Origin: Sandaracinobacteroides hominis | GTDB taxonomy: Bacteria; Pseudomonadota; Alphaproteobacteria; Sphingomonadales; Sphingomonadaceae | Direction: 5' to 3' | Assembly (NCBI RefSeq): GCF_016464365.1 | Contig: NZ_JADCUC010000001.1 | Location: 372,001-436,000, forward strand | Length of the DNA: 64,000 nucleotides | Shown: positions 52,031 through 63,090 of the stretch, piece by piece | Numbering within the stretch: position 1 is the first letter of the stretch | How the letters are laid out: each line of letters begins with the position of its first letter | Position numbers and translations under genes: made by a program | The notes under the pieces: generated by a model | Databases searched by the model: none | Told to the model about the DNA's origin: nothing | Seen by the model: the letters and a program-made list of their open reading frames with translations, nothing else

Positions 52031-54784
52031 ATGAGCAAGGCCGATATGGCGCCCCTGGTGGCAAAGGTGTCGGGCGTCAGCCTGCGCCATGGCAAGGTGC
52101 AGGCGCTTGACGGTGTTCATCTCAGCATTCCGGCTGGACGGATGGTCGCGATGATCGGCCCGGACGGCGTAGGGAAATCGAGCCTCTTTTCGCTGCTGGC
52201 TGGCGCGCGGGCGATTCAGGAGGGCAGGGTGGAAGTGCTCGGCGGCGACATGGGCGACCGGACGCATCGCGAAGCCGTTTGCCCGCGCATCGCCTATATG
52301 CCCCAGGGTCTTGGCAGGAACCTCTATCCGACGCTGTCGGTCGATGAAAACCTGGAATTCTTCGCGCGGCTGTTCGGTCAGGACGCAGCCGAACGGGAAC
52401 GGCGCATCGCCGAATTGACGCAGAGCACAGGCCTTGCACCGTTTCGCAAGCGACCGGCGGGGAAGCTTTCGGGCGGGATGAAGCAGAAGCTGGGTCTGTG
52501 CTGCGCCTTGATCCACGATCCCGATTTGCTGCTGCTGGACGAACCGACCACCGGTGTCGATCCGCTTTCCCGCGCGCAGTTCTGGGATCTGATCGATCGC
52601 ATCCGTGTCAACCGTCCGCAGATGAGCGTATTGGTGGCCACCGCCTATATGGAGGAGGCTGAGCGCTTCGACTGGCTGATCGCCATGGATGCGGGCAAGG
52701 TGCTGGCGACCGGCACTCCGGCGGAAATCTATGAACAGAGCGGCAAGTCGACGCTGGAACAGGCCTTCATAGCCCTGCTGCCGGAAGAAAAACGGCGTGG
52801 CCACGCGCCGGTGACGATCCCGCCCCGCGTGCAGGGCGAGGCGGCGGTCGCCATAGAGGCCAAAGGCCTGACCATGCGCTTTGGCGACTTTACCGCCGTG
52901 GACCATGTCGACTTCCGTATCGAACAGGGCGAGATCTTCGGTTTTCTGGGATCGAACGGCTGCGGCAAGTCGACGACGATGAAGATGCTGACCGGCCTGC
53001 TGAAAGCCAGCGAAGGACAGGCATGGCTGTTTGGCCGCGAGGTTGAAAATGACGACATGGCGACCCGGCGACGCGTGGGCTACATGTCCCAGGCATTTTC
53101 GCTCTATTCCGAGCTGACCGTCCGCCAGAATCTCGAACTGCACGCGCAACTCTTTCATGTTCCGCAGGATCAGATCGCCGGTCGGGTCGAAGAGATCGCA
53201 ACGCGTTTCGGCCTTGGCGAGATCATGGCCGCGCTTCCCGAATCCCTGCCACTGGGACAGCGGCAGCGGCTGAGCCTGGCCGTGGCGATGATTCACAAGC
53301 CCGAGCTGCTCATCCTCGACGAGCCGACCTCCGGCGTCGATCCGATCGCGCGCGACCAGTTCTGGCAGATGATGATCGACCTGTCGCGAAACGACAAGGT
53401 CACCATCTTCATCTCCACGCACTTCATGAACGAGGCGGAACGGTGCGACCGCATCTCCCTGATGCACGCCGGCAAGGTTCTGGTGAGCGATACGCCGCAG
53501 GCCATTACCGAGCAGCGCGGCAGCGCCAGCCTTGAGCAGGCGTTCATCGCCTATCTGGAAGACGCCAGCCGCGGGCCGGAACATGCTGAAGACGTTCCGG
53601 CAGCCCCGTCGGTTGCGGCCGATCCCGCCGGGGCAGCGGTGGCGGACAATGGTCGCGGGTTCAGCCGCCGCCGGATGACAAGCTATGCCTTGCGCGAGAC
53701 GCTCGAACTGCGGCGTGACCCCATTCGCGCCACGCTCGCGCTGCTGGGCAGCGTGATCCTGATGCTGATCATGGGCTATGGCATCAGTATGGATGTCGAA
53801 AATCTGCCGTTCGCGGTGCTGGACCGGGACGGCACCATGACCAGCCAGAATTACGCCCTTAACCTCGCGGGATCGCGATATTTTACCGAGCGTCCGCCGA
53901 TCACCGACTATGGGCAGCTCGATCGGCGCATGCGGTCGGGAGAGCTGAGCGTCGCCATCGAGATACCGCCCAATTTCGCGCGCGACCTCAGGCGCGGCGT
54001 ACCCGTTGAGATCGGGGTCTGGATTGACGGCGCCATGCCCCAGCGCGCCGAGACTGTTCAGGGTTATGTGCAGGCCTTGCACGGGCAATGGCTGTCGGAC
54101 ATGGCGGCGCAGGAACTGGGAAGCCGGCCAGCGGCGGGGCTGGTCAAGATCGAGTTGCGCTATCGCTACAATCCCGACGTCAAGAGCCTGGTTGCGATCG
54201 CACCCGCGGTGATGCCGATCCTGCTGCTGCTGTTTCCGGCCATGCTGACCGCGCTCAGCGTCGTGCGGGAAAAGGAACTGGGATCGATCATCAATTTCTA
54301 CGTGACCCCGATCACGCGAGTGGAATTCCTGCTGGGCAAGCAGATCCCCTATGTGGTGCTGGCCATGTCGAATTATGTCCTGCTGGTGCTGGTGGCGCTC
54401 GTGATTTTTCAGGTGCCCATCACAGGCAATGTCCTGGCCATGACGCTGGGCGCGCTGCTCTATGCCTTGTCGGCCACAGCCATCGGGCTGTTGTTCTCGA
54501 TCTTCATGCGCAGCCAGATCGCGGCCCTGTTCGCCACAGCCATCGGCACCATCCTGCCGTCCGTTCAGTTTTCCGGCCTGATCAACCCGGTCTCTTCGCT
54601 GGAGGGAGCGGGGCAGATCATCGGGCCGATCTTTCCGGCAACGCCGTTCATCACGATCTGCCGGGGCGTCTTTTCCAAGGGCCTGGGCTTTGCCGAACTC
54701 AGCGGGGAACTGATGAATCTTGCGATCGCCTTCGTGGTGATCCTGGGCCTTTGCGCCTTGCTGCTCAAGAAGCAGGAGGGCTGA
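52031..54784 (+). CDS. RbbA-like ABC transporter: two ATPase domains fused to ABC2 permease
   Basis: A 917-residue protein. NBD1 has Walker [10 protein letters not shown] (43-51), signature [10 protein letters not shown] and Walker [17 protein letters not shown]2 has Walker [10 protein letters not shown] (307-315), Walker [14 protein letters not shown] and a degenerate signature [11 protein letters not shown] in place of LSGGQ. Residues from about 560 are an ABC2-type permease ([60 protein letters not shown]). E. coli RbbA has this plan and was linked to ribosomes, but in this operon with HlyD and an outer-membrane factor an exporter role is much more likely. Confidence 0.9.
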   Translation: MSKADMAPLVAKVSGVSLRHGKVQALDGVHLSIPAGRMVAMIGPDGVGKSSLFSLLAGARAIQEGRVEVLGGDMGDRTHREAVCPRIAYMPQGLGRNLYPTLSVDENLEFFARLFGQDAAERERRIAELTQSTGLAPFRKRPAGKLSGGMKQKLGLCCALIHDPDLLLLDEPTTGVDPLSRAQFWDLIDRIRVNRPQMSVLVATAYMEEAERFDWLIAMDAGKVLATGTPAEIYEQSGKSTLEQAFIALLPEEKRRGHAPVTIPPRVQGEAAVAIEAKGLTMRFGDFTAVDHVDFRIEQGEIFGFLGSNGCGKSTTMKMLTGLLKASEGQAWLFGREVENDDMATRRRVGYMSQAFSLYSELTVRQNLELHAQLFHVPQDQIAGRVEEIATRFGLGEIMAALPESLPLGQRQRLSLAVAMIHKPELLILDEPTSGVDPIARDQFWQMMIDLSRNDKVTIFISTHFMNEAERCDRISLMHAGKVLVSDTPQAITEQRGSASLEQAFIAYLEDASRGPEHAEDVPAAPSVAADPAGAAVADNGRGFSRRRMTSYALRETLELRRDPIRATLALLGSVILMLIMGYGISMDVENLPFAVLDRDGTMTSQNYALNLAGSRYFTERPPITDYGQLDRRMRSGELSVAIEIPPNFARDLRRGVPVEIGVWIDGAMPQRAETVQGYVQALHGQWLSDMAAQELGSRPAAGLVKIELRYRYNPDVKSLVAIAPAVMPILLLLFPAMLTALSVVREKELGSIINFYVTPITRVEFLLGKQIPYVVLAMSNYVLLVLVALVIFQVPITGNVLAMTLGALLYALSATAIGLLFSIFMRSQIAALFATAIGTILPSVQFSGLINPVSSLEGAGQIIGPIFPATPFITICRGVFSKGLGFAELSGELMNLAIAFVVILGLCALLLKKQEG

Positions 54785-54787
54785 TCC

Positions 54788-55912
54788 GTGTCCCATCTTT
54801 CCAACATCTATCGGCTGGGGATCAAGGAACTGCGCAGCCTGTGGCGCGATCCGATGATGCTCGTCCTGATCCTCTATGCATTCACGCTGGGGATCTATGT
54901 CGCGGCCACGGCGATGCCCGACACGCTGCACCGCGCGCCCATCGCGATCGTCGACGAGGATCAGTCCCCGCTATCCGGCCGGATCGTCGGCGCTTTCTAT
55001 CCGCCCCACTTCGCCCAGCCTGATCTTGTCGACCTCAAGGATGCCGACAGGGGGATGGACGCTGGCCGCTATACCTTCACGCTCGATCTGCCGCCCGACT
55101 TTCAGCGGGATGTACTGGCAGGTCGCCAGCCATCGGTGCAACTCAATGTCGATGCGACCCGGATGAGCCAAGCCTTCGCCGGCGGCGGCTACATTCAGCA
55201 GATCGTCCAAGGCGAGGTTGCGGAGTTCATGAAGGGAACCCGGGCCAGCCAGACCCTTCCGGCCGATCTCGTGCTGCGCGCGCGCTTCAATCCATCCCTC
55301 ACGCAAAGCTGGTTTGGCGCGGTGATGGAAATCATCAATAACGTGACGATGCTGTCCATCGTATTGACCGGCGCCGCGCTTATTCGCGAACGCGAGCACG
55401 GCACAATCGAGCACTTGCTGGTAATGCCCGTAACCCCATTCGAGATAATGGCCAGCAAGATCTGGGCGATGGGTCTGGTCGTTCTCACGGCCTGTGCCTT
55501 CGCGCTCGTGGCGGTGGTCCGGGGCGCGCTCGGTGTGCCTATTGAAGGCTCGATTCCGCTGTTTCTTGCCGGCGCTGTCCTGCACCTTTTCGCCGCCACC
55601 TCAATGGGCATCTTCATGGGTACGATCGCCCGTTCCATGCCGCAGTTCGGCCTGCTCCTGATGCTGGTGTTGCTACCTCTGCAAATGCTGTCTGGTGGCA
55701 TGACCCCGCGCGAGAGCATGCCAGAGTTCGTTCAGATCGTCATGCTGGCGGCACCCACCACACATTTCGTGAAGATGGCGCAGGCCATCCTTTATCGCGG
55801 TGCGGGCTTCGAGGTTGTCTGGCCGCAGTTCCTCGCGATCAGTGGGATCGGCACCATCTTCTTCATTGTCGCACTAGGACGGTTTCGGCGCACGATAGCG
55901 ACCATGGCCTGA
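54788..55912 (+). CDS. ABC2-type permease, YhhJ-like
   Basis: A 374-residue permease. TM1 follows an N-terminal LGIKELRSLWRDPMMLVLIL, the family mark; a large periplasmic domain (about 45-170) comes next, then helices (AVMEIINNVTMLSIVLTGAA, MGIFMGTIARSMPQFGLLLM, LLPLQMLSGGMTPRESMPEF). It should pair with the permease part of the RbbA-like protein to form the pore. The start is a GTG with AGGAGGG eight bases upstream, three bases after the previous stop. Last gene of the exporter and of the accessory block. Confidence 0.9.
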   Translation: MSHLSNIYRLGIKELRSLWRDPMMLVLILYAFTLGIYVAATAMPDTLHRAPIAIVDEDQSPLSGRIVGAFYPPHFAQPDLVDLKDADRGMDAGRYTFTLDLPPDFQRDVLAGRQPSVQLNVDATRMSQAFAGGGYIQQIVQGEVAEFMKGTRASQTLPADLVLRARFNPSLTQSWFGAVMEIINNVTMLSIVLTGAALIREREHGTIEHLLVMPVTPFEIMASKIWAMGLVVLTACAFALVAVVRGALGVPIEGSIPLFLAGAVLHLFAATSMGIFMGTIARSMPQFGLLLMLVLLPLQMLSGGMTPRESMPEFVQIVMLAAPTTHFVKMAQAILYRGAGFEVVWPQFLAISGIGTIFFIVALGRFRRTIATMA

Positions 55913-56105
55913 GAAGGGGCTGTCGCTGGCGCGCGCCTTGCCAGCCGATCGGGTCTCTCGACTGGTATGCCGGTATTCAACCTCGCTATCCCAGCTGGAG
56001 TTTACAGATTCTGCCTTCTCCTACCGCCGCATTCTCTAGCGTAGGGTGCTTGCGGACGCTTCCGGACGGGGCTTGGCTGCGTTCCCTGGTAGCAGTAAAG
56101 CTGCG

Positions 56106-56131
56106 TAAAAACAGACGTTTAAGACACGTCT
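56106..56131 (-). terminator. intrinsic terminator of tRNA-Cys
   Basis: On the minus strand, about 25 bases past the tRNA 3' end, AGACG (56131-56127) pairs with CGTCT (56117-56113) around nine bases and is followed by GTTTTTAC. The stem is short but the T run is good. The remaining 190 bases back to the permease gene hold no gene I can see. Confidence 0.6.
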
Positions 56132-56154
56132 TGACACCCTCCTGGGAGAGGTTC

Positions 56155-56228
56155 TGGAGGCCCGAGCCGGAATCGAACCGGCGTGCACGGATTTGCAGTC
56201 CGCTACGTAACCACTCCGCCATCGGGCC
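56155..56228 (-). tRNA. tRNA-Cys (GCA)
   Basis: Acceptor GGCCCGA/TCGGGCC, anticodon stem GCGGA with loop CTGCAAA (anticodon GCA), T arm GCCGG-TTCGATT-CCGGC, discriminator U73 as expected for Cys, and encoded CCA at 56157-56155. The 3' end faces the accessory block, the usual side for element integration, but no duplicated 3' end was found. Confidence 0.97.
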
Positions 56229-56305
56229 TCGATACGCGGGCATCCCAACGCGGATGCGGACGCGGGCTGTAGCAGCGGTTTCCCCGGATATCTAGGGGCC
56301 AATCT

Positions 56306-56617
56306 TTAGGGATTGGCCTGCAGATGTGCGCCGATCTCGTCGAAGAAGCGCTCCAGCTGGTGCAGAACGTTCAGCTTGAACGCATAGTTCACGTCGGCGG
56401 AATTGCTCTCGATGATGGTCGATTCGTCGACTTTCTCTGCATAGGCGTCGGCCAGGCTCTGCACATAGCCGGGCGTCAGCTCGATATGGCCGCGTTCCGC
56501 CAGCAGCCTGAGCTGTACCACCATCATCTGCCGCACCAGCATCTCCAGCGTGGTGATGCGGGCGACCACGACTACCGGGTCCAGCTCGATCTGTTCCTCC
56601 GGGGCATCATCAGACAT
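56306..56617 (-). CDS. hypothetical small helical protein
   Basis: A 103-residue acidic, mostly helical protein: PVVVVARITTLEMLVRQMMV, VQLRLLAERGHIELTPGYVQ, SLADAYAEKVDESTIIES, NYAFKLNVLHQLERFFDEIG. No signal peptide, membrane segment or known motif. I do not recognise it. It follows the YkvA-like gene by 9 bases on the same strand and is probably cotranscribed with it. Confidence 0.65.
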   Translation of the reverse strand: MSDDAPEEQIELDPVVVVARITTLEMLVRQMMVVQLRLLAERGHIELTPGYVQSLADAYAEKVDESTIIESNSADVNYAFKLNVLHQLERFFDEIGAHLQANP

Positions 56618-56626
56618 CGGCTGCTC

Positions 56627-57013
56627 CTACCAGTATCTCAGCGCCCAAAGCTGCAGCGCGACGAAAACGGCGATCATCGTCCACAGCAGGATGATCATCG
56701 CGGCACCTGCGCGGCTGATCGGGCGTTCGACCGCATTGTCGGCCTTGGCGCGAAATTCGTCCAGCAGCGGATCGGGGATCAGCGCCACGGCCGCCAGCAG
56801 ACCGAGCGGCACGATGATCAGTTCGTCCAGCAAGCCGAGCAGCGGCACGAAATCGGGAATGAGGTCTATGGGCGAGAGCGCATAGGCGGCGACGAAGCCG
56901 CCGATCAGCTTTGCCAGCAGCGGCGTGCGCGGATCGCGGGCTGCGATCCAGAGCATGTGCGCGTCGCGGCGCAGGCGGTGAGAGGTGCGCTTGGCCCAGT
57001 CTGTAAGACCCAT
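56627..57013 (-). CDS. YkvA (DUF1232) family membrane protein
   Basis: A 128-residue protein with the DUF1232 core: WIAARDPRTPLLAKLIGGFV, AAYALSPIDLIPDFVPLLGL and LDELIIVPLGLLAAVALIPD. The family has two hydrophobic hairpin segments; here a third helix is added at the C-terminus (AAMIILLWTMIAVFVALQLW). Function of the family is unknown. It is divergent from the dipeptide epimerase gene, with 45 bases between starts. Confidence 0.88.
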   Translation of the reverse strand: MGLTDWAKRTSHRLRRDAHMLWIAARDPRTPLLAKLIGGFVAAYALSPIDLIPDFVPLLGLLDELIIVPLGLLAAVALIPDPLLDEFRAKADNAVERPISRAGAAMIILLWTMIAVFVALQLWALRYW

Positions 57014-57058
57014 TTCTATTCCCTAGCGGCGTGCGCGGCGGGGCGCTAGGCATCGCGG

Positions 57059-58039
57059 ATGCGGGAATTGAATGTGCGCGTGGAGCGCTGGGAAACGGCG
57101 AAGCCCTTCGTGATTGCGCGGGGGACGAAGCATCATGTGGACGTCGTTGTGGCTGAAGTGCGCGACGGGTCGCAGACGGGCAGGGGCGAAGGGACGCCCA
57201 TCTATTATCGCGCAGACGATACCGAAAAGGCGACTGCCGCGCTGCAGGCGGCGGCCGATGCCGTGGCAGGTGGGGTTGGCAGGGCGGAGCTGCTGGACCT
57301 GATGTCGCCGGGCGCGGCGCGCAACGCACTCGATTCGGCGCTGTGGGACCTGGAGGCAAAGCTGGCTGGCAGGCGGGTGTGGGAACTGGCCGGTCTGCCG
57401 GCGCCGAAATCGCTGCTGACGGCCTTTACCATCAGCCTGGGCGATCCGGCGAACATGGAGGCGCAGGCGCGGGCGGCATCCGGGCGGGAGCTGCTGAAGT
57501 TGAAGCTGGGCGGCGAGGGGGACATGGAGCGGGTGGCGGCTGTGCGCGCCGCTGCTCCGGACGCGCGGTTGATTGCCGATGCAAACGAAAGCTGGGCGGG
57601 GATGGACGTGGAGCGGATGTGCCATGCGCTTGCCGCCTTTCGCCTGGAGCTGATCGAGCAGCCCTTGCCGGCCGGGGCGGATTCGGAGCTGGTGCATGTG
57701 AAATCGCCGATCCCGCTGGCGGCGGACGAAAGCCTGCAGAGCCGGGCCGAGCTGGGCGATGTGGTGGGGCGATACCGGTTTGTGAATGTGAAGCTGGACA
57801 AGTGCGGCGGGCTGACGGAGGCGCTGGCGCTGGCGCATGCGGCGCAGATGCGCGGGCTGGGGCAGATGACGGGCTGCATGCTTTCCACCTCGCTGGGGGT
57901 GGCGCCGGCGTTTGTCGCCGCATCGCGCGGCGCGTTCACGGATCTGGACGGGCCGCTGCTGCTGGCGAAGGACCGGCCGGACGGAATGCGCTTTCATGGC
58001 AGCGATGTGGAGCCGCCCGAGGTTGCGCTCTGGGGATGA
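57059..58039 (+). CDS. L-Ala-D/L-Glu (dipeptide) epimerase
   Basis: An enolase-superfamily enzyme of the muconate-lactonizing/dipeptide-epimerase subgroup, used in murein peptide recycling. The 326-residue protein shows the acid/base Lys motif LLKLKLGG (K147, K149), metal ligands D174 (IADANESW), E200 (IEQPLP) and D223 (AADESL), and the second catalytic Lys in NVKLDKCGG near 245-248. The N-terminal capping domain starts VRVERWETAKPFVIARGT. D-Ala-D-Ala or other dipeptide specificity cannot be ruled out. eno, a distant relative, follows after 42 bases. Confidence 0.88.
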   Translation: MRELNVRVERWETAKPFVIARGTKHHVDVVVAEVRDGSQTGRGEGTPIYYRADDTEKATAALQAAADAVAGGVGRAELLDLMSPGAARNALDSALWDLEAKLAGRRVWELAGLPAPKSLLTAFTISLGDPANMEAQARAASGRELLKLKLGGEGDMERVAAVRAAAPDARLIADANESWAGMDVERMCHALAAFRLELIEQPLPAGADSELVHVKSPIPLAADESLQSRAELGDVVGRYRFVNVKLDKCGGLTEALALAHAAQMRGLGQMTGCMLSTSLGVAPAFVAASRGAFTDLDGPLLLAKDRPDGMRFHGSDVEPPEVALWG

Positions 58040-58060
58040 GGGATTAAAGCCCTGCGGTGA

Positions 58061-59359
<1,299 letters not shown>

Positions 59360-59383
59360 GGCGCCAATGGCCTGAAAAGAACG

Positions 59384-59411
59384 GGGGCCCGGTTTGAACG
59401 AACCGGGCCCC
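59384..59411. terminator. strong hairpin after eno
   Basis: GGGGCCCGGTT (59384-59394) pairs perfectly with AACCGGGCCCC (59401-59411) around TGAACG. It lies between the eno stop and the convergent end of the LPDSG-type gene; the plus-strand tail AGTGTCTTATT is T-rich, the minus-strand side less so. Confidence 0.8.
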
Positions 59412-59446
59412 AGTGTCTTATTCCAAGTCTCGGGTTGGAAGGTTGC

Positions 59447-59725
59447 TCAGGCGGGACGCCTGCGCGCGGCAAAGCCGATCATGCAGATACCTGCGACCAA
59501 CATTGCCAGATTGCCGGAGTCCGGCAGCGACGACATTTGGCTGTCGTTCATGGTTTCTTGTTTGCCTTCTGCGACCAGGAAGGATGCCGCCTTGACGGAA
59601 GCGGTCTGTGTTTGGGCCGTAGCGGTGCGCGCCAGATCTTGTGCCTGGACTTGTGCAGCCGCCATTTGAACATTGGCCAAGAGGAGAGCGAGTGCGGCGC
59701 CTGCCTTGAAACTCTGGCTGAACAT
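59447..59725 (-). CDS. small exported protein with LPDSG-type sorting tail
   Basis: A 92-residue protein with a signal peptide (MFSQSFKAGAALALLLANVQ, cleavage likely after MAAA or AQA) and a C-terminus SSLPDSGNLAMLVAGICMIG, FAARRRPA. The tail has the plan of exosortase substrates (short motif, hydrophobic helix, basic end), but the motif is PDSG rather than PEP, as in the VPDSG-CTERM variant. The middle (TATAQTQTASVKAASFLVAE) is Ala/Gln/Thr-rich and low in complexity. Function unknown. Confidence 0.65.
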   Translation of the reverse strand: MFSQSFKAGAALALLLANVQMAAAQVQAQDLARTATAQTQTASVKAASFLVAEGKQETMNDSQMSSLPDSGNLAMLVAGICMIGFAARRRPA

Positions 59726-60049
59726 GGCGGTTTTTCTCCGTTCTCATACGAGCGACCCATTATTTTTATCCGCTCGCAACGTTTGGTTAGCGCCTGATGA
59801 ACGGCCGTTAAAGATATGAAATAGCATGTTTACATTCATTGACGTTTGAATCGGCATGTGTTGCGACATTAATGCAACACTGGTGTTATCCCGTTTGCAA
59901 CGTTCAGACGTTGTGTGAACTTCGCCGCAAGGCGATATGCTGTGGTGCCTTGCCGGACTGATGCGGATTGGACACAATATTTGGTGAGGGGCGGCCGGAT
60001 AGGCCGCAACGGGCCTTGACGACGCCGGCGACGCGTGATTCTGTGGATT
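59726..60049. promoter_or_regulatory. divergent control region with inverted repeat
   Basis: No gene seen in this 324-base AT-richer stretch between the LPDSG-type gene and ftsB. GTGTTGC (59858-59864) and GCAACAC (59874-59880) form perfect seven-base arms with a nine-base spacer, at a spacing that suits a dimeric regulator better than a hairpin. TTGCAACGTTCAGACGTTG follows at about 59896 with further AACGTT-like symmetry. Confidence 0.4.
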
Positions 60050-60400
60050 ATGCAGTCTGCACCGATCCTTGACCTGATGAAGCGCGCCGCGCTTCCGGCG
60101 GCGTGCCTGCTGATCATTCTCTATTTCGGCATGCATGCGCTCTTTGGGCCGTCCGGATATCTGGCGCTGGATGATATCCGGCAGGAAAAGGCCGAACTGG
60201 CGCAGCGTCAGGCGATGCTCATGCAAAAGAAGGCGGCGCTGAGCCGGGATATCGCGCTGCTGGATCCACGGGGCGCCGATCCGGATTTCGCCGACGAGCT
60301 GGTGCGTCGGCACCTGGGCGTGATCCGGCCGGATGAAGTGATCGTGCCGTTTGAACGCGATGCTGTGCCGCCACGTCCGCAGGCTGCGCCGCGCGGATAA
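60050..60400 (+). CDS. ftsB: FtsB/DivIC-like septum formation protein
   Basis: A 116-residue single-pass protein: a short cytoplasmic start, one membrane helix (RAALPAACLLIILYFGMHAL), a periplasmic coiled coil (DIRQEKAELAQRQAMLMQKK, AALSRDIALLDP) and the conserved tail PDFADELVRRHLGVIRPDEV. This is the FtsB plan; the family links FtsL and FtsQ in the divisome. The same neighbourhood (eno, ftsB, pdhA) is common in alphaproteobacteria. ATG 60050 is chosen; a GTG at 60035 or ATG 60077 is possible because no clear ribosome site is seen. Confidence 0.88.
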   Translation: MQSAPILDLMKRAALPAACLLIILYFGMHALFGPSGYLALDDIRQEKAELAQRQAMLMQKKAALSRDIALLDPRGADPDFADELVRRHLGVIRPDEVIVPFERDAVPPRPQAAPRG

Positions 60401-60623
60401 TTCCGGGCTTCCAGGCGCTGATGTCAAAAGGAATCGGGCTGGGTGCGAACCGCCGATTTTCCGATTTGGTAGCATGAATTCGCGAAAAATATCCGATATT
60501 TGCTGAATTTTGCCGTTTCAGGCCAGATTTCGCGCCTGCCTGTTGAAAGTTGAAAGCTCGCGGCTAGAACAGGCTAAGGCGTCCGGAGGGCCAGGCGCGG
60601 AAGGAATCTCGAGGGGATTAGAG

Positions 60624-61720
60624 TTGGCAAAGGCGACGAAGGCGGCTGAAGCCCCGGCGACGAGGGCGGCGCGTGGCACCAGTGCCGAGCTTGCGCATAC
60701 GGCAGCTTCGAAAGGGAGGCTGGACAAGCTGCCTCTCGCGAAACGGCATGTGCCGACGCAGGATGAATATCGCGAGTTCTACCGGATGATGCTGCTGATT
60801 CGCCGCTTCGAGGAAAAGGCGGGGCAGCTGTACGGGATGGGGCTGATCGGTGGTTTCTGCCACCTGTATATCGGTCAGGAAGCGGTGGTGACGGGGCTGC
60901 AATCGGCGATCGTTCCCGGTCAAGACAGCGTGGTAACCGGTTACCGCGATCACGGCCATATGCTGGCGTGCCATATCGACCCCAAGGAAATCATGGCCGA
61001 ACTCACCGGCCGGGCCGCCGGCATCAGCCGTGGCAAGGGCGGTTCGATGCACATGTTCTCGGTCGAGCAGGGCTTTTTTGGCGGGCATGGCATCGTGGCT
61101 GCACAGGTGCCGATCGGCGCAGGGCTGGGCTTTGCGCACAAGTATAAGGGGGATGGCGGTGTCGCCATCGCCTATTTCGGCGACGGCGCGGCGAACCAGG
61201 GGCAGGTCTATGAAGCCTTCAACATGGCAGAGCTGTGGAAGCTGCCGGTGATCTTCGTGATCGAGAACAACCAGTATGCGATGGGGACGTCGGTGAACCG
61301 CGCCTCTGCCGAGGACCAGCTGTATCGCCGGGGCGAGAGCTTCCGCATTGAGGGGATGCAGGTGGACGGCATGGACGTATGTGCCGTGCGTGGCGCCGCC
61401 AATGTGGCGGTGGAATGGACGCGCGGCGGGCATGGGCCGATCCTGCTGGAGATGAAGACCTATCGCTATCGCGGCCATTCGATGAGCGATCCGGCGAAAT
61501 ATCGCACGCGTGACGAAGTGCAGGCGATGCGCGACAGCCGCGATCCGATCGACATGGCGAAACGGGAGATGCTGGAACTGGGCTTTGCCGACGAGGCCTG
61601 GTTCAAGACCATCGAACAGGATGTGAAGAAGCAGGTGGCCGAAGCGGCCGACTTTGCGGAGCAGGCGCCCGAGCCGGAAGTTTCCGAGCTTTATACGGAC
61701 GTTCTGGTGGGGAGCTACTG

Positions 61721-61721
<1 letters not shown>
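60624..61721 (+). CDS. pdhA: pyruvate dehydrogenase E1 component alpha subunit
   Basis: With PdhB forms the thiamine-diphosphate E1 of pyruvate dehydrogenase. The 365-residue protein has [52 protein letters not shown] and the ThDP motif [20 protein letters not shown] ending NNQYAMG; the phosphorylation-loop region [18 protein letters not shown] is present. The start is a TTG at 60624 with GAGGGG eight bases upstream, giving [11 protein letters not shown]; the longer reading from 60510 has no support. The stop overlaps pdhB by one base. Confidence 0.96.
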
Positions 61722-63079
<1,358 letters not shown>

Positions 63080-63090
63080 GGGGGCGTTTC

